The notes under the pieces were generated by a model, which was not told where the DNA came from, ran no database searches, and saw nothing but the letters and a program-made list of their open reading frames with translations. A stretch of 64,000 nucleotides of DNA from Alteromonas stellipolaris. GTDB lineage: Bacteria; Pseudomonadota; Gammaproteobacteria; Enterobacterales; Alteromonadaceae. The position numbers and the translations under genes were made by a program. The stretch covers positions 3,534,001 to 3,598,000 of the forward strand of contig NZ_CP013926.1 in the NCBI RefSeq assembly GCF_001562115.1, given 5' to 3'. Positions 55,841 through 64,000 of the stretch are shown in pieces (position 1 is the first letter of the stretch; the number at the start of each line of letters is the position of its first letter).

Positions 55841-56176
55841 ATGGACACCATTCAATGGCAAGAGTTTGATATGGTTGAATTAAGAACAGGGACTATTATT
55901 GAAGTCAGTGATTTTCCTGAAGCTCGTAAACCAGCTTACAAACTACTTATTGATTTTGGAGAGGATATTGGAATCCGTAAATCCAGTGCCCAAATAACTG
56001 AACACTATCTAGCTGAAGAATTGTTGGGAAAGCAAATTGTGGCTGTAGTTAACTTTCCGCCCAAGCAAATAGGCCCGTTCATGTCAGAATGCTTAGTCAC
56101 GGGCTTGTATCGTAAGGATGGCGTTGTTTTAATCAGCCCAGATAAACCTGTGCCTAATGGCGCAAAATTGGGCTGA
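55841..56176 (+). CDS. csaA: CsaA-like tRNA-binding-domain protein
   Basis: The 111-residue protein is a single OB-fold of the tRNA-binding (EMAP II/Arc1p) type, matching CsaA, described as an export-related chaperone in Bacillus. It has the family features VELRTGTIIEVSDFPEARKP, IRKSSAQITEHY and KQIVAVVNFPPKQIGPFMSE. A perfect AGGAGG precedes the ATG at 55841; a GTG one codon earlier is also in frame. It stands alone. The chaperone role is by analogy. Confidence 0.88.
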   Translation: MDTIQWQEFDMVELRTGTIIEVSDFPEARKPAYKLLIDFGEDIGIRKSSAQITEHYLAEELLGKQIVAVVNFPPKQIGPFMSECLVTGLYRKDGVVLISPDKPVPNGAKLG

Positions 56177-56251
56177 CTATCTAACCGCAGGCTAATCCGC
56201 TCTACATCGATTATCAAAATGGGCAATCAACATCTGACTCATAAAGCTGTC

Positions 56252-56890
56252 TTAAGTATCAGTCTTAGACAAATGTGCCATCTCGTTGCGCCATGCTTTT
56301 TCATAAGCAGGCCGAGATAGCACTCTTTCAGCGTACGATTTCACATTGTCGAACTTAAGGTCAAGGTCGCTACCTTTAGCCCATGACAATACTTGGGCTG
56401 TCACAATGTCAGCCATTGTGAATAAGCTTCCGCAGACATACTCTTTGTCGTTGAGAAGTAGCGAGAAAGCCGTTAATGCTCGGTCGAATTCCCACGCCGC
56501 TGTATCTTGCATTTGGGGAATACGATGCTGCTCAGGTAAAGCAAAGGTATGTTTAGCTTTACTCCAAAGCGGCTGTTCTAACTCAGTAACAGCAAATACC
56601 ATCATTTGCTCATACAGCCCGCGAGCGAAAGTACCGGGTGCAGGTATAAACTCTTCCATTGCATGCTTTTCAGCTAAGAAAGTGACAATAGCAGCCGACT
56701 CAGAAAGCGCACCTTCTTCAGTGACTAATACAGGAATTTTAGTGGCCGGGTTAAGTGTTTTAAAAGCTGAGTTTAAGTGTTCACCGGCTTTTAAATTCAC
56801 CACCTTGTACTCGTAAGGCAAGCCAATTTCTTCTAAAGCCCATGCCACCCTTACCGAGCGAGTTTTCGGGTATCCATAAAGTGTATACAT
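56252..56890 (-). CDS. Glutathione S-transferase family protein
   Basis: The 212-residue protein has an N-terminal thioredoxin-like GST domain (MYTLYGYPKTRSVRVAWALEE; KIPVLVTEEGALSESAAI with the glutathione-binding E-S pair) and a C-terminal helical domain (SLFTMADIVTAQVLSW). The active residue is probably Ser or Arg in KTRSVR. Substrate unknown. It stands alone between csaA and yaaA. Confidence 0.92.
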   Translation of the reverse strand: MYTLYGYPKTRSVRVAWALEEIGLPYEYKVVNLKAGEHLNSAFKTLNPATKIPVLVTEEGALSESAAIVTFLAEKHAMEEFIPAPGTFARGLYEQMMVFAVTELEQPLWSKAKHTFALPEQHRIPQMQDTAAWEFDRALTAFSLLLNDKEYVCGSLFTMADIVTAQVLSWAKGSDLDLKFDNVKSYAERVLSRPAYEKAWRNEMAHLSKTDT

Positions 56891-56965
56891 TGCGTGCTCC
56901 GCGTTTAAAATACTTCAATTTAACAGCATAAAGCCATATTGAAACCAAAACGCGGTGCAAACAAC

Positions 56966-57742
56966 TTATGCGTCTTGGCGACGTAAAAAGACTAACTCAG
57001 TGGCCGTGCTTTGTGACTCGCTATAAACATAACCTTCACTATCGAAAGCCTGCAACCCTTCCACATCACTCACTTCGTTTTCAAGAATATATCTTGCCAT
57101 TAATCCACGAGCTTTTTTGGCAAAAAAGCTGATGATCTTATATTGATCATTTTTATAGTCTTTAAAGACAGGTGTAATCACCATCCCTTCAAGTTCTTTT
57201 TTCTTAACGGCCTTGAAGTACTCATTAGAAGCAAGGTTCACCAACACGTTATCGCCCTGCGCTTGCATGGCGTCGTTTAGAACCTGTGTAATGCGGCTAC
57301 CCCAAAACGCATAAAGATCTTTACCCTCTGGGTTCGCTAGCTTGGTCCCCATTTCTAAACGATATGCTTGCATTAAATCTAATGGGCGTAACAATCCATA
57401 CAGCCCTGACAAAATTCGCAAGTGGTCTTGCGCATAGCTAACTGCTTTATTGCTTAATGTATTAGCGTCTAGCCCTGTATATACATCGCCATTGAATGCG
57501 TACATGGCTTGTCGCGCGTTATCAGCGGTGAAAGGGGTAGAAAACTCAGCAAATCGATTAGCATTAAGTGTGGCTAACTTGTCACTAATTTTCATCAACG
57601 AAGAAAGGTCGGCTGGCGAAAGGGTACGACACACTTCCATCAAACGCTCAGTGTCTTGAAGCATGGTAGGCTGCGTGAAATTATCCACTTTAATGGGGGT
57701 TTCAAAATCTAGGTTTTTCGCTGGGGATACTACAACTAACAT
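56966..57742 (-). CDS. yaaA: Peroxide stress protein YaaA (DUF328)
   Basis: YaaA limits intracellular free iron under peroxide stress in E. coli and binds DNA. The 258-residue protein has exactly the E. coli length and shows [38 protein letters not shown] and [14 protein letters not shown]. The frame opens ten codons earlier, but the ATG at 57742 has AAGGAG six bases upstream. It is divergent from talB. Confidence 0.95.
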   Translation of the reverse strand: MLVVVSPAKNLDFETPIKVDNFTQPTMLQDTERLMEVCRTLSPADLSSLMKISDKLATLNANRFAEFSTPFTADNARQAMYAFNGDVYTGLDANTLSNKAVSYAQDHLRILSGLYGLLRPLDLMQAYRLEMGTKLANPEGKDLYAFWGSRITQVLNDAMQAQGDNVLVNLASNEYFKAVKKKELEGMVITPVFKDYKNDQYKIISFFAKKARGLMARYILENEVSDVEGLQAFDSEGYVYSESQSTATELVFLRRQDA

Positions 57743-57877
57743 CTTCGACTCCTTATCTTTTTCAGGCTTCATTATACCACTGTGAAAAAGTTGAGGTTGA
57801 ATTTACCGTCAAAAAACCATAAATCAAGGTAACAGAGAAATCCGATTAGCCAGTATTTCCCGTGTCTGCGCTATAAA

Positions 57878-57906
57878 TTGTCACACGGGTTTGGTATAAC
57901 TATACC
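57878..57906 (+). promoter_or_regulatory. Candidate promoter of talB-pgi with overlapping small palindrome
   Basis: TTGTCA (57878-57883), a 17-base spacer and TATACC (57901-57906) form a sigma70-like promoter about 125 bases before talB. GGTATA-AC-TATACC (57893-57906) is a palindrome over the -10 element and may be an operator. Confidence 0.35.
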
Positions 57907-58030
57907 CAAATACGCAAACGTTTGAATCTATCAAACTGTTACGCCCTACATACGCAAAAGCGAACCGCTTTACACGACTTGCCTTACCGGCAATTCGTCC
58001 GAGTTTTTTAATTTAAGATTAGAGAGAATT

Positions 58031-58990
58031 ATGAGCAACCAGCTAGCTTCGTTACGTGAGATCACCACGGTCGTTGCCGACACCGGCGATATCGACGCAA
58101 TCAAAAAATACCAGCCAGTAGACGCAACAACAAACCCTTCTTTGTTGTTAAAAGCCGCCAGCTTGCCTCAGTATGCCAGCCTAATCGACGACTCAGTAGC
58201 ATGGGCCAAACTACAATCATCAGATAGCGACCAACAACTTATCGATGCATCCGACAAACTTGCCGTTGCTATCGGTAAAGAGATTTCAGACTCTATTCCA
58301 GGTCGTATTTCTACCGAAGTAGATGCCCGTTTATCTTTCGACAAAAATGCCACAGTTGAAAAAGCGGAGCGTCTTGTTCAGCTTTATCAAGATGCCGGTA
58401 TCGATAAGTCACGTATTCTTATCAAAATGGCATCAACCTGGGAAGGTATTCAAGCAGCTGAAATACTTGAGAAAAAAGGCATTCAGTGCAACCTAACTTT
58501 ATTGTTTAGTTTCGCCCAAGCACGTGCTTGTGCCGAAGCTGGCGCATACCTAATTTCACCGTTTGTAGGCCGTATTCTAGATTGGTACAAAAAGTCGACC
58601 GGTAAAACTGAATACGCTGCTGATGAAGATCCAGGTGTGGTGTCGGTTACCAGTATTTATAACTACTACAAAGAGCATGGTTACAACACGGTAGTGATGG
58701 GCGCAAGCTTCCGCAATATTGGCGAAATTCAATCGCTAGCGGGCTGCGATCGACTAACTATTAGCCCCGCTTTATTAGAAGAGCTTGCCAATGAACCGGG
58801 CGAGCTTACTGTGAAGCTTAAAGATAACGGCGCAACAAAAACCCCTGGCGATCGTTTGACCGAGTCTGAATTCCGCTGGGAAATGAACCAAGATGCTATG
58901 GCAACTGAAAAGCTTTCTGAAGGTATCCGTAACTTCGCTGCAGACCAAGACAAGCTTGAAGTGATGCTTCGTGAAAAGTTAAGTGCATAA
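58031..58990 (+). CDS. talB: Transaldolase B
   Basis: Transaldolase moves dihydroxyacetone units between sugar phosphates in the non-oxidative pentose phosphate pathway. The 319-residue protein (E. coli 317) has [13 protein letters not shown], the Schiff-base lysine K132 in [13 protein letters not shown] and [13 protein letters not shown]. It is followed by pgi after 18 bases, so the two genes form a sugar-phosphate operon. Confidence 0.98.
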   Translation: MSNQLASLREITTVVADTGDIDAIKKYQPVDATTNPSLLLKAASLPQYASLIDDSVAWAKLQSSDSDQQLIDASDKLAVAIGKEISDSIPGRISTEVDARLSFDKNATVEKAERLVQLYQDAGIDKSRILIKMASTWEGIQAAEILEKKGIQCNLTLLFSFAQARACAEAGAYLISPFVGRILDWYKKSTGKTEYAADEDPGVVSVTSIYNYYKEHGYNTVVMGASFRNIGEIQSLAGCDRLTISPALLEELANEPGELTVKLKDNGATKTPGDRLTESEFRWEMNQDAMATEKLSEGIRNFAADQDKLEVMLREKLSA

Positions 58991-59008
58991 ACCATAGGGA
59001 ATTAGTAA

Positions 59009-60658
59009 ATGAGTACATTGACATCATTGCCACAATGGCAAGCACTTAATCAAATTGCAGCTTCGATGAAAGATGCACACATGCGTGATTGGTTTAAGGC
59101 AGATCCCAAACGTGCTGAAAAAATGCAGTTAGAAGCGTGCGGCATTTTTCTTGATTACTCTAAGAACCGTGTAAACGAACACGCGCTGGGTGCTCTTTTC
59201 GATTTAGCCCGTGCGTGTAAGTTAGATGACGCCCGCGACGCCATGTTTAACGGCGAGCAAATCAACAGCACTGAAGGACGAGCGGTTCTTCACACGGCAC
59301 TACGAAACTTCTCCGACTCACCTGTCATGGTTGATGGCGAAGACGTGATGCCCGAAGTGCGTGCCACCCTTGATAAAATTCGCGACTTCACCGCATTAGT
59401 TCACAGTGGCGAGCATAAAGGCTACACAGGCAAATCTGTGAAGCATATTGTTGCTATTGGTATTGGTGGTTCTTTCCTTGGTCCTAAGATCATGACTGAA
59501 GCCCTAAAACCTCATACGGTTGATACCGTTAAGGTGCATTTTGTTGCCAACGTTGATGGCTGCCATATCCATGATGTGTTAACTAAACTCGATCATGAAG
59601 AAACCCTTGTCGTGATGTCTTCTAAGTCATTCACTACGCAAGAAACGTTGCAGAATACCCTTTCTGCCAAGGCTTGGTTCTTGAAGTCTGGCGGCACGCA
59701 AGAAGATATCGCCAAGCACTTTGTTGCAGTGTCTTCAAACGTAAAAGCAGCCACTGAATTCGGAATAGCAGAAGATAACATTTTCCCTATGTGGGATTGG
59801 GTTGGCGGTCGTTATTCTTTGTGGTCAGCAATTGGGTTACCTATTTCATTAGCTTTAGGTTTTGATAACTTTAAAGGCTTGCTTGAAGGCGCGTTCGATA
59901 TGGACACGCACTTTAAAACAGCACCTTTAGAGCAAAATCTACCTGTTTTACTTGGCCTATTAGGCGTGTGGTATCGCAATTTCTTCGATGCGCAATCTCA
60001 GGTGCTATTGCCTTATTATCATTATCTTCGCGGCTTACCAGCTTACGTACAGCAGCTTGATATGGAAAGTAATGGTAAACAAGTCACTCAAGGCGGCGAA
60101 GCGGTAGATTACGCTACAGGCCCTATTATTTGGGGTAGTGAAGGAACTAACGGTCAGCACAGCTTCCATCAGCTTATTCACCAAGGTTCTGGGGTTATTC
60201 CGGCCGACTTTATGTTGCCATTGAATGTGCCTAACCAAGATGACACACATCATGCGATGTTAGCATCAAACTGCTTTGGGCAAGCGCAAGCGCTTATGCA
60301 AGGCAAAACCTTTGATGAGTGTTATGCAGACCTAGAAGGTAAAGGCTTAGACGAAGCGCAGCGCACTCGTTTAGCGGCACACAAAACCATGCCGGGCAAC
60401 AAGCCTAGTAACACTTTGATGTTTGATAGCCTTACGCCTAAGACACTTGGCGCACTAGTTGCAATGTATGAGCATAAGGTATTCGTTCAGGGTGTTATCT
60501 GGAACCTTAACTCATTCGACCAATGGGGCGTAGAGTTAGGAAAAGTACTGGGCAACCAAGTACTGGCAGGCATTCAAGGAAATGCGGAAGAAGAAAGTTT
60601 TGACGCATCTACCCAACAATTGATTGCCCGTTTCAGAGCAGCGAATGCACCAAAATAA
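59009..60658 (+). CDS. pgi: Glucose-6-phosphate isomerase
   Basis: Pgi interconverts glucose-6-phosphate and fructose-6-phosphate. The 549-residue protein has the sugar-phosphate-binding [44 protein letters not shown], the catalytic glutamate region [18 protein letters not shown] and the C-terminal [15 protein letters not shown]. It is the second gene of the talB-pgi unit and ends at a strong terminator. Confidence 0.98.
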   Translation: MSTLTSLPQWQALNQIAASMKDAHMRDWFKADPKRAEKMQLEACGIFLDYSKNRVNEHALGALFDLARACKLDDARDAMFNGEQINSTEGRAVLHTALRNFSDSPVMVDGEDVMPEVRATLDKIRDFTALVHSGEHKGYTGKSVKHIVAIGIGGSFLGPKIMTEALKPHTVDTVKVHFVANVDGCHIHDVLTKLDHEETLVVMSSKSFTTQETLQNTLSAKAWFLKSGGTQEDIAKHFVAVSSNVKAATEFGIAEDNIFPMWDWVGGRYSLWSAIGLPISLALGFDNFKGLLEGAFDMDTHFKTAPLEQNLPVLLGLLGVWYRNFFDAQSQVLLPYYHYLRGLPAYVQQLDMESNGKQVTQGGEAVDYATGPIIWGSEGTNGQHSFHQLIHQGSGVIPADFMLPLNVPNQDDTHHAMLASNCFGQAQALMQGKTFDECYADLEGKGLDEAQRTRLAAHKTMPGNKPSNTLMFDSLTPKTLGALVAMYEHKVFVQGVIWNLNSFDQWGVELGKVLGNQVLAGIQGNAEEESFDASTQQLIARFRAANAPK

Positions 60659-60965
60659 GGAACTCCGAGTGATGTAATCACTCAAATTTGGTGCAAATAA
60701 TAACTGAACGGCCGGCTTACCCCCGGCCGTTTTTATTGGCAGAAAATAAGAACGTACAAGCTAATGTGCAACTAAGTATGTCACCTGCCAACTGTTTTGC
60801 TAAACACGCTGACGATATCTCCCTGTGTCATCATACTGTCACAATTTGTTAATAAAAAGTAAATTTACTTGTTTTATTTTAATTGTGGCTGTGATACAAA
60901 ATTATACAGAGGGAATAAAAACTAAACTCTGTATTGTTGTAGTGGTAATAAAAAGGAGAATCCCA
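60659..60965. other. Intergenic region between pgi and the DUF3545 gene
   Basis: This 307-base gap holds the pgi terminator (60707-60736) and, further on, AT-rich sequence that must carry the DUF3545 promoter. I see no other feature. Confidence 0.4.
60707..60736 (+). terminator. Intrinsic terminator of talB-pgi
   Basis: A 9-bp perfect GC stem AACGGCCGG / CCGGCCGTT with a 7-base loop is followed by a T run, about 50 bases after the pgi stop. Confidence 0.92.
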
Positions 60966-61142
60966 GTGGACAAATCAGACTTATTTGCCATGCTAGATAT
61001 TGAAGCAAGCCCAGCGAAAACAAAAAGTAAAAAACGCAAGTGGAGAGAGATTGAAGCGCTTCAAGATCGCTTCAAACTGGAAAAGGAGCTCTCTGAACTC
61101 GATTGTGGTTTCGAATACGAGTTAGAAACACTGGAAAGATAA
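60966..61142 (+). CDS. Small DUF3545 protein
   Basis: The 58-residue protein starts with GTG behind an AAGGAG ribosome binding site seven bases upstream. It reads (M)DKSDLFAMLDIEASPAKT, then a basic KSKKRKWREIEALQDRF and an acidic end. This matches the DUF3545 family of small proteins in Alteromonadales and Vibrionales. The longer frame beginning at 60825 is not supported because its added residues are low-quality and lack a ribosome binding site. Function unknown. Confidence 0.85.
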   Translation: MDKSDLFAMLDIEASPAKTKSKKRKWREIEALQDRFKLEKELSELDCGFEYELETLER

Positions 61143-61145
61143 TAT

Positions 61146-61178
61146 AAAGGCCGCCTGCTAATAACAGGCGGCCTTTTT
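61146..61178 (+). terminator. Intrinsic terminator of the DUF3545 gene
   Basis: A 12-bp perfect stem AAAGGCCGCCTG / CAGGCGGCCTTT with a 7-base loop and T run lies just after the DUF3545 stop. Confidence 0.92.
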
Positions 61179-61271
61179 ACTTTCTGGGTTCTTAACTTTC
61201 GACGCTGCGTAAGCACTATGGCTGACGCTAACTTTTAGTCACTCGCTATTCTAGCCAGGTGCTGCCATAGA

Positions 61272-61931
61272 CTATACCTGCCAAAGAATGGGTGAAAGCC
61301 CTTTGCTTGTTAGGTAGGCATTGGTTTCGCTAAAATGGTGACAGCCAAAGAAGCCTCTGTAAGCTGATAATGGTGACGGATGCGGCGCATGTAGCACACA
61401 GTGCTTAGTGCGATCGATATGCTTGCCTTTTTTCTGTGCATGACTGCCCCACAATAAAAACACCACGTTTTCTGCGTGCGTGTTAACCGCCTCTATTACC
61501 GCATCGGTATAGGTTTCCCATCCCCACTTAGCATGACTGTGTGCCTTGCCCTGCTCTACCGTTAATACTGTATTAAGCAGCAGTACGCCTTGCTTTGCCC
61601 AAGGGGTAAGCGTGCCATGGTTTGGAATTGAGAAGTCGGTAATATCGTTGGCCAATTCTTTATAAATATTAACCAGCGAAGGAGGTGTTTTAATATTTGG
61701 TAAAACCGAGAAGCATAAGCCGTGGGCTTGATGTGGGCCGTGATAAGGATCTTGCCCTAATATCACTACTCTAACCTTTTCAAGCGGTGTCATGGTCAGT
61801 GCGTTGAATACATCTTCTGAAGGCGGGTAAATAACTTTACCCGCTTCACGTTCAGATGCTACTTTTTGCATTAGGGCTTTAAAGTAAGGTTTGCCTTCTT
61901 CACCGCCCAATGCTTGTGCCCACGTGGTCAC
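61272..61931 (-). CDS. ung: Uracil-DNA glycosylase
   Basis: Ung removes uracil from DNA in base excision repair. The 219-residue family 1 enzyme has the catalytic motif [22 protein letters not shown], the [17 protein letters not shown] segment and the minor-groove loop [18 protein letters not shown]. The start is GTG, overlapping the thrC stop by four bases (GTGA), so it is translated from the thr operon transcript. Confidence 0.97.
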   Translation of the reverse strand: MTTWAQALGGEEGKPYFKALMQKVASEREAGKVIYPPSEDVFNALTMTPLEKVRVVILGQDPYHGPHQAHGLCFSVLPNIKTPPSLVNIYKELANDITDFSIPNHGTLTPWAKQGVLLLNTVLTVEQGKAHSHAKWGWETYTDAVIEAVNTHAENVVFLLWGSHAQKKGKHIDRTKHCVLHAPHPSPLSAYRGFFGCHHFSETNAYLTSKGLSPILWQV

Positions 61932-63214
61932 GCTTTTAGTAAATCCAGCATGTGTTGTTTCAAGACTTCGTAAGACGCAGGTAAATCAACCGCTAGGCTG
62001 TCTTCACCAGCAACATCAGCTAAAGGCTTAGGTAAGCTAATGGGCGTGCCCAAAACGTTCTCTACCGTTTCACGGAATTTTGCAGGGTGTGCAGTCCCCA
62101 AGAATAGGCCAATCTCGCCGTCTTCTAAGTCATGGCTAACTGCACGGTAAGCAATAGCCGCATGAGGCTCACTGGTGTAGCCTAACTGCGCTAATTGCCG
62201 CATGGCTAACTGAGTGTACTCTTCATCTACCATTTCGCCTTTTAAGCAGCTTTTATCTACATAGCCTTGCTCAATTAAGGCTTCAATGCGTGGCCAATTG
62301 TTAGGTTGGCTAACATCCATGGCATTCGACATGGTAGCGACTGTCTTCTTCGGTGCCCACTCGCCGGTTTTTAAATAGCGAGGTACAGTATCATTGGCGT
62401 TAGTAGCAGCGATAAAGCGTTTGATCGGCAAGCCCATTGATTTAGCAATCATACCGGCAGTTAGGTTACCAAAGTTACCACTTGGTACTGAGATAACCAG
62501 TTGGTCACGCTTTTCTTTAGGTAACTGACTTACCGCTTCAAAGTAATAGCACACTTGAGCTAGTAAGCGACTAATATTAATTGAGTTGGCTGAGTTAAGG
62601 TGTAAACCTTCACGAATATCTGGGTCGTCGAATGAGGCCTTCACTAGCGACTGACATTCATCAAAGTCAGATTCCACCGCGACTGTGTGAATATTACCAC
62701 CAAGGGTGGTAAACAGCTTTTCTTGCAGTGCACTAATTTTCCCTTTAGGGAACAAGATAACCACATTGATATTATCAATACCGTGGAATGCATGCGCTAC
62801 CGCAGCCCCTGTATCTCCAGAGGTAGCAGTCAGAATAGTGACCGGTTTACCTTCACTGATTCTTGATAAGGTTTGCGCCATGAAGCGACCACCAAAATCT
62901 TTAAACGCCAACGTGGGCCCGTGGAAAAGCTCCAAGGTATAAATGTTGTCGCTTACTTTCTCTACCGGCGCGCCAAAGGCAAACGCGGTATTCACGATTT
63001 CTTCTAATTCACCATTGTTAAGCTCATCACCAATAATGGCGCGAAGTACTGCAATGCTGCGCTCCGCGAACGGCATTTCAAGCAGTTCATCAATGTTTTC
63101 TAGTTTCGGAATATGAGTAGGGAAATACAAACCTTGTTGTTTACCCAACCCTCTTTTAACTGCTTCAGAAAATGAGGCAGTGTCCTGTGCATCTTTTAAA
63201 TTAACCAATTCCAC
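61928..63214 (-). CDS. thrC: Threonine synthase
   Basis: ThrC converts O-phosphohomoserine to threonine with pyridoxal phosphate. The 428-residue protein (E. coli 428) has the PLP lysine K105 in [35 protein letters not shown] and [20 protein letters not shown]. The start is GTG. It follows thrB after 53 bases and overlaps ung, giving a thrB-thrC-ung order. Confidence 0.97.
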   Translation of the reverse strand: MELVNLKDAQDTASFSEAVKRGLGKQQGLYFPTHIPKLENIDELLEMPFAERSIAVLRAIIGDELNNGELEEIVNTAFAFGAPVEKVSDNIYTLELFHGPTLAFKDFGGRFMAQTLSRISEGKPVTILTATSGDTGAAVAHAFHGIDNINVVILFPKGKISALQEKLFTTLGGNIHTVAVESDFDECQSLVKASFDDPDIREGLHLNSANSINISRLLAQVCYYFEAVSQLPKEKRDQLVISVPSGNFGNLTAGMIAKSMGLPIKRFIAATNANDTVPRYLKTGEWAPKKTVATMSNAMDVSQPNNWPRIEALIEQGYVDKSCLKGEMVDEEYTQLAMRQLAQLGYTSEPHAAIAYRAVSHDLEDGEIGLFLGTAHPAKFRETVENVLGTPISLPKPLADVAGEDSLAVDLPASYEVLKQHMLDLLKA

Positions 63215-63267
63215 GTTTTAATACCTTTTTTCGTTGTGCCGTAACATCTAGCTGCTGTATCACTTCA

Positions 63268-64000
63268 TTAAGTGATAGGGCCAACCGTGGTTCCCTGCTC
63301 AGGGATTTGGCACACATGGCTAAAGCCATCTTCATTTTGAATATAATGTTCGTCTAAATAGGCAACGATACGCTGCGCTTTTTCTTCACTGTCACACACG
63401 GCAAATACCGTTGGGCCTGAACCCGAAATACCAAAGGCTAACGCGCCTTCTTGCTCGCTGAAGGCTCTTGCGTCATCGAAACCCGGTAATAGCTGTTTAC
63501 GATAGGGTTCAGCAATCACATCTTTCATCACCGAAGCTGCAAGCTCATTTTCTCCTGCATGCAAGGCGTGTACAAACACCCCTAGCTGGCGACCAAATGT
63601 TAGCGCTGTGGCCATGTCAACCTGCTTGGGTAATATGTCTCGGGCGGCCGCCGTAGATACGCTAATACCAGAATAACAAATAGCATAATACCAGTCTTTC
63701 ACTAAAGGTAGCGACAAGGTAACTGGCGACGTAGCGCCTGTCATCAATGTCATACCGCCAACATAACATGGCGCTACGTTATCGTAGTGAATACTACCGC
63801 TGATTTGCCCTTCTAATTCGCCCATCATGGTCAACAAAGTGTCTTCATCGAAGGGATAATCGAAAAAAGCATTTAGCGCAACGAAGGCAGCAACAATTGA
63901 GCTTGCGCTCGACCCCAGTCCACTGCCGATAGGCAAGTTTTTAGATAAGGTCATCGCCACTGGCGTGGTGGTTTTACCCACCTTTTCCATTTGCGCACAA
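63268..64000 (-). CDS. thrB: Homoserine kinase, C-terminal part (truncated by window edge)
   Basis: ThrB phosphorylates homoserine in threonine synthesis. About 243 residues are visible; the N-terminal 70 or so lie beyond the window. It is a GHMP kinase with the ATP-binding loop LPIGSGLGSSASSIVAAF, the central DNVAPCYVGGMTL and the C-terminal GISGSGPTVFAV. It precedes thrC on the same strand. thrA is expected just outside the window. Confidence 0.96.
   Translation of the reverse strand, partial: CAQMEKVGKTTTPVAMTLSKNLPIGSGLGSSASSIVAAFVALNAFFDYPFDEDTLLTMMGELEGQISGSIHYDNVAPCYVGGMTLMTGATSPVTLSLPLVKDWYYAICYSGISVSTAAARDILPKQVDMATALTFGRQLGVFVHALHAGENELAASVMKDVIAEPYRKQLLPGFDDARAFSEQEGALAFGISGSGPTVFAVCDSEEKAQRIVAYLDEHYIQNEDGFSHVCQIPEQGTTVGPIT

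Noticed and set aside
60825..60965. 47-residue extension of the DUF3545 protein
   Set aside because: No ribosome binding site precedes it, and the GTG at 60966 has AAGGAG and the family N-terminus.

Overview
The window looks like a chromosomal segment of a marine gammaproteobacterium of the Alteromonadaceae, most likely Alteromonas or a close relative. This rests on the gene content and order (a complete dcw cluster, SapC, DUF3545, DUF4426, PrsK/PrsR, a PL7 alginate lyase) and on protein flavour. It is inference from memory, not a database match. Gene density is high and nearly all genes are recognisable housekeeping or envelope genes.

Layout. (1) 1-16783, minus strand: the division and cell wall (dcw) cluster from mraZ to the first part of ftsZ (mraZ, rsmH, ftsL, ftsI, murE, murF, mraY, murD, ftsW, murG, murC, ddlB, ftsQ, ftsA, ftsZ). 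Most neighbours overlap by 1-11 bases, and upstream there is a candidate promoter with three MraZ half-sites spaced exactly 10 bp. (2) 17003-19494: a SapC-family gene and a divergent M19 dipeptidase. (3) 19543-26435, minus: a Cu(I)/Ag(I) efflux operon (CusC-, CusB- and CusA-like) behind a Met/His/Cys-rich exported protein. (4) 26475-31432: an esterase, a peroxiredoxin-glutaredoxin fusion, a TPR-GGDEF diguanylate cyclase and a degenerate GFA-like protein. (5) 31490-36509: a 14-bp tandem repeat array, then PrsR, PrsK and a FabH-like ketosynthase. (6) 36847-44453: a choice-of-anchor I lipoprotein, an M48 lipoprotein protease, MscS, a 54-residue membrane protein, rsmE, gshB, yqgE and ruvX. (7) 44663-49761: DUF2007, pilU and pilT diverging from yggS, proC, yggT and a DUF4426 gene. 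(8) 49845-55840: a REP-associated-type (RAYT-like) transposase, fadH, a VOC protein, a PL7 alginate lyase with a PepSY-like tail, and several short repeats. (9) 55841-64000: csaA-like, GST, yaaA, talB-pgi, DUF3545, ung, thrC and partial thrB.

How the genes work together. The dcw genes build lipid II (MurC-F, Ddl, MraY, MurG) and run septation (FtsL/Q/W/I/A/Z). talB and pgi form a sugar-phosphate pair, thrB-thrC-ung form one overlapping unit, and pilT/pilU power type IV pilus retraction. The Cus genes form one tripartite pump with its own periplasmic metal-binding accessory.

The most unusual signal is a dispersed DNA word, GTGGGTGTC(C/T). I count at least 15 exact 9-mer copies on either strand between 24166 and 55690, whereas about 0.5 would be expected by chance with equal base use. 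It occurs as tandem units in intergenic gaps, directly upstream of the RAYT-like transposase, and several times inside the 3' end of the cusC-like gene, where it is read in two reading frames. The second unusual signal is the 14-bp tandem array at 31490-31674, each unit of which contains a small palindrome.
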